Part shown: one piece after another, positions 13,587 to 19,174 of the stretch
Layout: each line of letters starts with the position of its first letter
Numbering within the stretch: position 1 is the first letter of the stretch
Source of the DNA: Mollicutes bacterium
Lineage (GTDB): Bacteria; Bacillota_I; Bacilli_A; RF39; UBA660
Reading direction: 5' to 3'
Assembly (NCBI GenBank): GCA_003560455.1
Contig: PWIL01000026.1
Coordinates: forward strand, 1-19,174
DNA length: 19,174 nucleotides
Position numbers and translations under genes: made by a program
Notes under the pieces: model-generated
Seen by the model: only the letters and a program-made list of their open reading frames with translations
The model's database searches: none
What the model was told of the DNA's origin: nothing

Positions 13587-14132
13587 ATGAACCGTCGACA
13601 AGAAAAATATCGAACTGAAGTAAAAAAAGCATTAAAAGAAAAATATAATTATAAATCAGAAATGGGTGTACCAAAATTAGAAAAAATTGTTATTAATATT
13701 GGTGTCGGTGATGCTAGTCATAATAGTAAATTTCTAGAAGGCGCAGTTAATGATTTAAGAACAATTACCGGTCAAGAACCCATCGTAACCAAAGCTAAAA
13801 AAGCTGTTGCTGGATTTAAATTAAGAGAAGGACAAGCAATTGGTTGTAAAGTAACACTACGCGGTGATAAAATGTATAATTTCTTAGATAAATTAATTAG
13901 TATTGCATTACCTAGATTACGAGATTTTCGCGGTGTATCGTCAAAAGCATTTGATGGTCGGGGCAATTATTCTTTAGGATTAAATGAGCAATTAATTTTT
14001 TCGGAAATAACCTATGATGATGTGGTAAAAATAAGAGGTATGGATGTTATATTTGTAACAACAGCTCAAACTAATGAAGAAGCCAAAGACCTTTTAGAAG
14101 GCTTAGGATTACCATTTCGAAAGCAAAGTTAA
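13587..14132 (+). CDS. rplE: 50S ribosomal protein L5
   Basis: L5 binds 5S rRNA and joins the central protuberance. The 181 residues include MGVPKLEKIVINIGVGDA, GQEPIVTKAKKAVAGFKLRE, ALPRLRDFRGVSSKAFDGRG and GLPFRK at the end. AAAGGAGG precedes the start, 17 nt after rplX. Confidence 0.97.
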   Translation: MNRRQEKYRTEVKKALKEKYNYKSEMGVPKLEKIVINIGVGDASHNSKFLEGAVNDLRTITGQEPIVTKAKKAVAGFKLREGQAIGCKVTLRGDKMYNFLDKLISIALPRLRDFRGVSSKAFDGRGNYSLGLNEQLIFSEITYDDVVKIRGMDVIFVTTAQTNEEAKDLLEGLGLPFRKQS

Positions 14133-14144
14133 GAGGAGGAAAAT

Positions 14145-14324
14145 ATGGCGAAGAAAAGTAAAATAGTAAGAAAAAAACCAAAATTTAAAGTTAGAGAATA
14201 TACCCGCTGTAATCGCTGTGGTCGACCACACGCGGTTTTAAGAAAATACGGTATTTGTCGAATATGCTTCCGTGAATTAGCATATAAAGGCCAAATACCA
14301 GGCGTGAAAAAAGCTAGCTGGTAG
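14145..14324 (+). CDS. rpsN: 30S ribosomal protein S14, zinc-binding (type Z)
   Basis: S14 completes the 30S head. At 59 residues this is the short zinc form; the zinc-free form is about 90-100. The zinc knuckle is CNRC (22-25) and CRIC (38-41), framed by REYTRCNRCGRPHAV and RKYGICRICFRELAYKGQ. The protein ends GVKKASW as is usual. GAGGAGG lies 6 nt before the ATG. It lies between rplE and rpsH, its standard site, and is the only short zinc-type gene in the cluster. Confidence 0.97.
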   Translation: MAKKSKIVRKKPKFKVREYTRCNRCGRPHAVLRKYGICRICFRELAYKGQIPGVKKASW

Positions 14325-14343
14325 ATTGAAGGGAGGAAAAAAA

Positions 14344-14739
14344 ATGACAAATGATCCAATCGCAGATATGCTAACTAGAATTCGTAATGCAAATCAAATG
14401 CGATATAAAGAGGTAGAAATACCATTTTCAAATATGAAAAATGAAATAGCTAAAATTTTAAAAGAAGAAGGGTATATTGAAAAATATGAAATTCAGGAAG
14501 AAAAACCGCAAAATAAAATTATAGTATCATTAAAATATGGTGAAAAAAAAGAACGAGTTATTACTGGATTAAGAAGAATATCTAAACCAGGATTAAGAGT
14601 TTACGTTGGAAAAGATGAAGTTCCTAAAGTTTTAAATGGATTGGGCATCGCGATACTTTCAACTCCAAAAGGTGTCATGACCGACAAACAAGCAAGAAAT
14701 GAAAAAATAGGCGGTGAAGTCCTAGCCTACATATGGTAA
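14344..14739 (+). CDS. rpsH: 30S ribosomal protein S8
   Basis: S8 binds the central domain of 16S rRNA and in E. coli represses the spc operon. The 131 residues start MTNDPIADMLTRIRNANQ and end VMTDKQARNEKIGGEVLAYI. The ATG at 14344 is chosen: GGGAGG lies 7 nt upstream and itself sits inside the frame that could start at TTG 14326. Confidence 0.97.
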   Translation: MTNDPIADMLTRIRNANQMRYKEVEIPFSNMKNEIAKILKEEGYIEKYEIQEEKPQNKIIVSLKYGEKKERVITGLRRISKPGLRVYVGKDEVPKVLNGLGIAILSTPKGVMTDKQARNEKIGGEVLAYIW

Positions 14740-14751
14740 AGGAGGATTATT

Positions 14752-15285
14752 ATGAGTCGAATCGGAAATAGAGTATTAACAATACCAGAAAACGTTACAG
14801 TAGACCTCAATGGTCAAAAAGTAACAGTCAAAGGACCAAAAGGCGAATTAATTACTAATATTCCCAATCAAATTCAAGTAAAAGTTGCTGATAATCAAAT
14901 AACAACAATTAGAAAAAGGGACCGTGATAAAAATTACCATGGGACTGCTAATGCATTAATTAATAATATGTTAATTGGTGTAACCGAAGGATTTTCTAAA
15001 ACCTTAGATATGGTCGGAGTTGGTTATCGTTTTACTTTAAAAGGGGATACTTTAATGGTAGCAGTTGGTTATTCAAATCCAGTTGAAGTGAAAATTCCAG
15101 CCGAGATAACAATTGAATCACCTTCAAATACGCAAATTATCATTAAAGGTAGTGACAAAAAATTAGTCGGTGAATTTGCTGCTAAAGTTCGTAAAATACG
15201 CAAACCAGAACCATATAAAGGTAAAGGAATTCGTTATAGTGATGAACATGTTATTCGTAAAGCAGGAAAAAAAGCAGCTAAATAA
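14752..15285 (+). CDS. rplF: 50S ribosomal protein L6
   Basis: L6 lies near the sarcin-ricin loop and factor-binding site. The 177 residues have the two-fold repeated L6 domain. They start MSRIGNRVLTIPENVTV, then VKGPKGEL, GVGYRF, and the C-terminal RKIRKPEPYKGKGIRY signature. AAAGGAGG is upstream, 12 nt after rpsH. Confidence 0.97.
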   Translation: MSRIGNRVLTIPENVTVDLNGQKVTVKGPKGELITNIPNQIQVKVADNQITTIRKRDRDKNYHGTANALINNMLIGVTEGFSKTLDMVGVGYRFTLKGDTLMVAVGYSNPVEVKIPAEITIESPSNTQIIIKGSDKKLVGEFAAKVRKIRKPEPYKGKGIRYSDEHVIRKAGKKAAK

Positions 15286-15298
15286 GGGAGGAATTTAA

Positions 15299-15661
15299 AT
15301 GATTAATAAAACAGCGCGCAATGCAGCGCGAAAAAAAAGACAACAAAGAACTAAAGATAATCTTCGTGGCAATAGTAGTACTCCTCGTCTGAATATTTTT
15401 CGTTCAAATAGTAATATATTTGCACAAATTATTGATGATGAAAAAGCAGTTACACTAGTAAGTGCCTCATCAATTGATCAAGAATTAAAATTACCAAATG
15501 GTGGCAATATTGAAGCCGCTACTAAAGTTGGTGAATTATTAGCAAAAAGAGCGAAAGCAGCCAAAATAAAAGAAGTAGTATTTGACCGAGCAGGTTATTT
15601 ATATCATGGCCGAGTTCAAGCATTAGCTGAAGCAGCTCGGAAAAATGGATTGAAATTTTAA
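15299..15661 (+). CDS. rplR: 50S ribosomal protein L18
   Basis: L18 binds 5S rRNA with L5. The 120 residues are the usual size. The Arg/Lys-rich N terminus is followed by PRLNIFRSNSNIFAQIIDDE, KVGELLAKRAKAAKI and the end FDRAGYLYHGRVQALAEAAR. GGGAGG is upstream of the start. Confidence 0.97.
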   Translation: MINKTARNAARKKRQQRTKDNLRGNSSTPRLNIFRSNSNIFAQIIDDEKAVTLVSASSIDQELKLPNGGNIEAATKVGELLAKRAKAAKIKEVVFDRAGYLYHGRVQALAEAARKNGLKF

Positions 15662-15672
15662 GGAGGAAGATT

Positions 15673-16185
15673 ATGGAACCAAAAAGAAAAAGTAGAGAAC
15701 CACGAACAAAAAATTATGATGAAGAAGTAATTGATATTAGAAGAGTTGTTAAAGTAACTAAAGGGGGACGTAATTTTCGTTTTTCGGCAGTTGTTGCAGT
15801 TGGTGATCGGAATGGTCGTGTTGGTCTTGGGACTGGCAAAGCAAATGAAGTGCCAGAAGCGATTTCTAAAGCATCAAATAATGCAGCCAAAAACATGGTT
15901 AGAATTTCCTTAGTCGAAAACAGAACTATTCCTCACGAAATAACTCAAAAACAAACCGGTAGTATTGTCTTTTTAAAACCAGCATTAAAAGGTACCGGAG
16001 TTAAAGCTGGCGGCGCAGTTCGCTCAGTTGTGGAATTAGCAGGAATTAAAGATATTTTAACTAAATCAATTGGTTCAAGTTCAAAAATAAATGTTGCTCG
16101 CGCCACTTTTGAAGCATTAAAAAAACAAAAAACAGCTGAAGAAGTAGCAGCAGCACGTGGTAAAACGGTGGAGGAGATACTATGA
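15673..16185 (+). CDS. rpsE: 30S ribosomal protein S5
   Basis: S5 works in decoding accuracy and the mRNA helicase site of the 30S. The 170 residues include VVKVTKGGRNFRFSAVVAVG, GRVGLGTGKANEVPEAI, and the second-domain blocks LKPALKGTGVKAGGAVR and LTKSIGSSSKINVARAT. AAGGAGG is upstream. The TGA stop overlaps the rplO ATG (ATGA), leaving no room for rpmD, which normally stands here in Bacillota. Confidence 0.97.
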   Translation: MEPKRKSREPRTKNYDEEVIDIRRVVKVTKGGRNFRFSAVVAVGDRNGRVGLGTGKANEVPEAISKASNNAAKNMVRISLVENRTIPHEITQKQTGSIVFLKPALKGTGVKAGGAVRSVVELAGIKDILTKSIGSSSKINVARATFEALKKQKTAEEVAAARGKTVEEIL

Positions 16186-16625
16186 AATTACATCAATTAG
16201 ATAAAAACGAAACCGCTTATAAAAATCGCAAACGCGTTGGTCGTGGACCAGGTAGCGGTAGTGGAAAAACAAGCGGGCGTGGTGAAAAAGGCCAAAATGC
16301 TCGCAGTGGCGGTGGTGTTCGTCCCGGTTTTGAAGGTGGTCAAACACCATTATATCGACGTATTCCAAAACGCGGTTTTACGAATGCTCGTTTTAAGAAA
16401 AAATATGCAATTATTAATTTATCACAATTAGAAAAATTTGCTGATAAAACAACAATTAATTTAGAGTTATTAAAAGAAATGGGTTTAGTCAAAAAAGAAT
16501 TAGCTGGTTTGAAAGTATTAGGACATGGTGAACTAACTAAAAAAATAACGGTTCAAACTAATAAAATTTCCCAAAAAGCTAAAGAAAAAATCGAAAAAAC
16601 AGGTGGAAAAGTAGAGGTGGTTTGA
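16182..16625 (+). CDS. rplO: 50S ribosomal protein L15
   Basis: L15 is a late-assembly 50S protein. The 147 residues have the Gly/Arg-rich N terminus (KRVGRGPGSGSGKTSGRG, then KGQNARSGGGVRPGFEGGQ), PLYRRIPKRGFTN and a C-terminal AKEKIEKTGGKVEVV. GGAGGAG at the end of rpsE acts as ribosome-binding site, and the start overlaps the rpsE stop. Confidence 0.97.
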   Translation: MKLHQLDKNETAYKNRKRVGRGPGSGSGKTSGRGEKGQNARSGGGVRPGFEGGQTPLYRRIPKRGFTNARFKKKYAIINLSQLEKFADKTTINLELLKEMGLVKKELAGLKVLGHGELTKKITVQTNKISQKAKEKIEKTGGKVEVV

Positions 16626-17884
16626 TGCTCGATAAATTCAAACAAATTTTAAGTCCAAAAAGTGCTGAATTAAGAAAAAAGATTTATTTTACAATAGCAG
16701 TTCTATTTGTTTTTAAATTAGGAACGGCAATTATCGTTCCTGGGGTTGATAAAGCAGACTTGCAAACATCAACATTAGGATTTTTGGAATTAATTAATAT
16801 TATGGGTGGTGGCGCCATGGAGCAATTCTCAATTTTTGCGTTAGGTGTCATGCCATACATTACTGCTTCAATTATTATGCAACTAGCACAAATGGATATT
16901 ATTCCGGCAGTGGCGGAGATGGCTAAAGAAGGTCATACCGGAAGACAAAAAATAAATAAGATTTCCAGAATCCTTGGGATTGGAATCGCCTTTATTCAAG
17001 GTTATTTAATGTCTTTTGCTTTTATTCAACATGGAACAGTATTAGATTATATGCAAATGGCATTAGTTTTAACAGCCGGTACTGCATTACTGCTTTGGTT
17101 AGGTGATCAAATTACTGCTAAAGGTGTTGGTAATGGTATTTCATTAATCATTATGGCCGGAATTATTGCGATGATGCCAACAATGTTTATGCAGGCATGG
17201 ACAATTTTAGGTGAAGCAAGTGCTGGAACATTATTATTTATTGCATTTGTTATTATTTATTTAGCAATTGTGATTGGTATTATTTATGTTGAATCAGCAA
17301 GAAGAAAAGTTCCAATTCAATATTCAAATAAATCAACCAACTATTCAGGTAATAATTACATTCCTTTTAAATTAAATTCAGCTGGTGTTATTCCCGTAAT
17401 TTTTGCTTCGACATTATTATCAGTCCCAGCCTTTATTAGTGAATTTGCTGATAATCAAAGATTAAGTAGTTTTATGGAAAATTATATGATGATGGATAGC
17501 GGACCTGGTTTTGTATTGTATATTAGTTTAATTATTGCTTTTTGTTATTTTTACACTCATTTACAAATTAAACCAAAAGAAATGTCAGAAAATTTACAAA
17601 AAAATGGTGGTTATATTCCCGGGATTAGACCCGGAAAAGACACAATGCAATATGTTAAAGATTTATTAAATCATTTAACCTTTGTTGGGGCGATGTTCTT
17701 AGCATTTATTGCCGGCCTGCCAATTATCTTTGCTAGCTTAACTAATTTACCAGCGAGTGTATCAATTGGGGGAACCGGATTATTAATCGTCGTTGGTGTT
17801 GCGTTAGAAACATATCGTAAAATTGACAGTGAATTGACTAGTCGTACTTTTGAAGGGCGTAGTCGTCGAGGTCGCCGTCGATGA
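16625..17884 (+). CDS. secY: Protein translocase subunit SecY
   Basis: SecY is the membrane channel through which SecA or the ribosome passes exported proteins. From the ATG at 16625 it has 419 residues, near the usual 425-440. Ten hydrophobic segments can be traced. The plug-region equivalent follows the first segment, the motif ITAKGVGNGISLIIMAGI comes before the middle, and the cytoplasmic loop contains NLQKNGGYIPGIRPGK. TTG at 16622 is in frame but only 1 nt from the GAGGTGG ribosome-binding site, so the ATG (4 nt away, sharing a base with the rplO stop) is preferred. It ends in an Arg-rich tail and overlaps adk by 4 nt. Confidence 0.97.
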   Translation: MLDKFKQILSPKSAELRKKIYFTIAVLFVFKLGTAIIVPGVDKADLQTSTLGFLELINIMGGGAMEQFSIFALGVMPYITASIIMQLAQMDIIPAVAEMAKEGHTGRQKINKISRILGIGIAFIQGYLMSFAFIQHGTVLDYMQMALVLTAGTALLLWLGDQITAKGVGNGISLIIMAGIIAMMPTMFMQAWTILGEASAGTLLFIAFVIIYLAIVIGIIYVESARRKVPIQYSNKSTNYSGNNYIPFKLNSAGVIPVIFASTLLSVPAFISEFADNQRLSSFMENYMMMDSGPGFVLYISLIIAFCYFYTHLQIKPKEMSENLQKNGGYIPGIRPGKDTMQYVKDLLNHLTFVGAMFLAFIAGLPIIFASLTNLPASVSIGGTGLLIVVGVALETYRKIDSELTSRTFEGRSRRGRRR

Positions 17885-18438
17885 ATTTAATCTTAATTGC
17901 GCCACCAGCAGCCGGAAAAGGGACCCAAGCAAAATTAATTGCTAAGTATTATCAAATACCGCATATTTCGGTCGGTGAGTTATTAAGAGAGAAGGCAAAA
18001 AAAAATTCAGAAATTAATCAAAAATTAAGCAAAGGAATTTTAATTGACGATGAAATAGTACTTGACATATTAAAAGCAAGATTAACAAAAACAGATGTCA
18101 AGAAGGGGTTTATCTTGGATGGATATCCCCGAAACATAAAACAAGCCCAGGCTTTAGAAAAACTTAATTTATCAATAAAAAAGGTAATCTTTTTAGAAAC
18201 TAACCAAGAAAAATCAATTGCAAGAATGAAAAAAAGACAACAATCTTCAAAATATAAACATTTAACAAAAAGAAATGATGATAATGAAAAAACTTTCAAC
18301 AAAAGATTTGCAATTTACGAACAAGAAACCAAATCAATTATTGAGTATTATCGGCAACAAGGATTATTACTAACCGTTAACGGTAATTTAACAATTAATA
18401 AAGTCTTTGATGAAATAAAAAGAGGTTTAAATGATTAA
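17881..18438 (+). CDS. adk: Adenylate kinase, short form with altered P-loop
   Basis: The enzyme converts ATP + AMP to 2 ADP in the cytoplasm. The 185-residue product is shorter than the usual Bacillota enzyme (about 215). The LID is the small, zinc-free type (about 117-134, ending KRNDD), with no Cys-x2-Cys pairs. The P-loop reads APPAAGKGTQ (7-16) where GAPGSGKGTQ is typical; the catalytic Lys13 is kept. The AMP-site motif is HISVGELLR (28-36; usual HISTGDLLR), and DGYPRN (80-85) replaces DGFPRT. Despite these changes the overall pattern and the secY-adk-map position support the call. ATGA overlaps the secY stop, and no strong Shine-Dalgarno is visible, so it probably depends on coupling. 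Confidence 0.93.
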   Translation: MNLILIAPPAAGKGTQAKLIAKYYQIPHISVGELLREKAKKNSEINQKLSKGILIDDEIVLDILKARLTKTDVKKGFILDGYPRNIKQAQALEKLNLSIKKVIFLETNQEKSIARMKKRQQSSKYKHLTKRNDDNEKTFNKRFAIYEQETKSIIEYYRQQGLLLTVNGNLTINKVFDEIKRGLND

Positions 18439-19171
18439 GAATAAAAAAGAAATAACTTTAATCAGCCAAGCCAGTCAAATAGTCGCTCAAACGCATGCTT
18501 ATTTAGAAAAAAAAATAACACCTGGTATTACAACTGAACAATTAAATAAGTGGGCGGAAGAATATATTAAGCAAAAAGACGCTGAGTCAGCGTTTCTAAA
18601 TTATCAAGGATTTCCTAAATCAATTTGCACATCGATTAACGAAGAAGTTGTGCATGGGATTCCCAGTCAAAGGAAACTAAAAAAAGGTGACATCATCGCC
18701 ATTGACATCGGTGTTCGTTATCAGGGTTATTATGGCGATGGCGCCAAAACATATTCTGTTGGTGAAATTAGCAATGAAAAAGCAACTTTATTAATCCAAA
18801 CAGAAAAAGCTTTAACTGAAGCGATCAAAATAATTAAAGAGGGTGTTTATGTTGGTGAGATAGGTGAAACAATTGAAAATTATATTCAACCATACAACTT
18901 TGGCATTGTCGAAGTATTAGTCGGTCACGGAATTGGTAAAAAATTACATGAGAAACCAGACATTCCTAATTACAAAACAAAGCATCAAGGAATGCAATTA
19001 AAAGCCGGCATGGTAATTGCTGTTGAACCAATGATTAATTTAGGAACAAAGGAAGTTGAAATAACCGATGATCATTGGACAATTGTGACCAAAGATAAAA
19101 AACCATCAGCACATTTTGAACATACAATATTAGTCTTAAAAGATGGTTGTAAAATATTGACAAAGAGGTGA
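18431..19171 (+). CDS. map: Methionine aminopeptidase, type I
   Basis: The enzyme removes the initiator Met from new proteins with two metal ions. The 246 residues are normal for type Ia. All five metal ligands are visible: D92, D103, H166, E199 and E230. The catalytic histidines are H75 (VVHGIPS) and H173 (KLHEKP). There is no N-terminal zinc-finger extension. AGAGGT precedes the start, which overlaps adk by 8 nt. The TGA stop is followed at once by TAA. AAAGAGGTG at the end may be the ribosome-binding site of a next gene, most often infA in this order, but that gene lies outside. Confidence 0.97.
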   Translation: MIKNKKEITLISQASQIVAQTHAYLEKKITPGITTEQLNKWAEEYIKQKDAESAFLNYQGFPKSICTSINEEVVHGIPSQRKLKKGDIIAIDIGVRYQGYYGDGAKTYSVGEISNEKATLLIQTEKALTEAIKIIKEGVYVGEIGETIENYIQPYNFGIVEVLVGHGIGKKLHEKPDIPNYKTKHQGMQLKAGMVIAVEPMINLGTKEVEITDDHWTIVTKDKKPSAHFEHTILVLKDGCKILTKR

Positions 19172-19174
19172 TAA

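Noticed and set aside
1..19174. DGR reverse transcriptase, Avd or template region inside the window
   Set aside because: No frame shows RT motifs, and I saw no second copy of the 541-760 block. If a DGR acts here, its machinery is elsewhere.
1..19174. Mycoplasma-type code with TGA as Trp
   Set aside because: rpsE, rplO, secY and map end in TGA at the expected family lengths, and Trp positions are TGG.
1..19174. tRNA, rRNA, CRISPR array, transposase or attachment site
   Set aside because: No cloverleaf, spaced direct repeats, transposase motifs or terminal inverted repeats were seen.

Overview
The window comes from a low-GC, Firmicutes-type bacterium. Shine-Dalgarno sites are strong (GGAGG), promoters are TTGNNN-N17-TATAAT, S14 is the short zinc form, and the ribosomal cluster has Bacillota order with secY-adk-map after rplO. 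TGA is a stop (rpsE, rplO, secY, map) and Trp is TGG, so this is code 11 and not a Mycoplasma/Spiroplasma-type code 4 genome. The gene for L30 (rpmD) is missing between rpsE and rplO, as known in mycoplasmas. My inference is an uncultured, reduced Bacilli/'Tenericutes'-like organism, perhaps a gut lineage. Species cannot be read from the sequence.

Layout. (1) Positions 2-739 hold the 3' part of a surface-type FISUMP (Fib_succ_major, C-type-lectin-like) gene. Its last ~200 bases and ~80 bases beyond the stop differ sharply in composition from everything around them: about 7-10% A against ~30% just upstream, ~55% GC, and almost all codons ending in C or T. Two compact hairpins follow, then a strong terminator at 876-917. 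I read this as a candidate variable region of a diversity-generating retroelement (DGR) whose reverse transcriptase and template lie outside the window. (2) 1084-2185: promoter, rpsF-ssb-rpsR and terminator. (3) 2196-6014: an extended -10 promoter driving an ABC ATPase, two ABC-2 permeases and a cysteine-rich protein of unknown function. (4) 5999-6775 on the minus strand: an unknown 258-aa protein, divergent from an unknown 210-aa Cys/His protein at 6929-7561. The minus-strand gene has a 20-bp palindrome covering its ribosome-binding site.

(5) 7592 to the end: promoter, structured leader, then the fused S10-spc operon: rpsJ, rplC, rplD, rplW, rplB, rpsS, rplV, rpsC, rplP, rpmC, rpsQ, rplN, rplX, rplE, rpsN, rpsH, rplF, rplR, rpsE, rplO, secY, adk, map. 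Genes are tightly packed with many start/stop overlaps and no internal terminator, so they are probably co-transcribed and often translationally coupled. They supply ribosomal proteins, the Sec channel, nucleotide kinase and N-terminal Met removal. rplC carries an unusual ~80-residue Glu-rich tail.

The least ordinary parts are the FISUMP candidate variable region, the L3 acidic tail, an SSB without the usual C-terminal Pro-Phe tip, and the two unknown genes with the RBS-covering palindrome.
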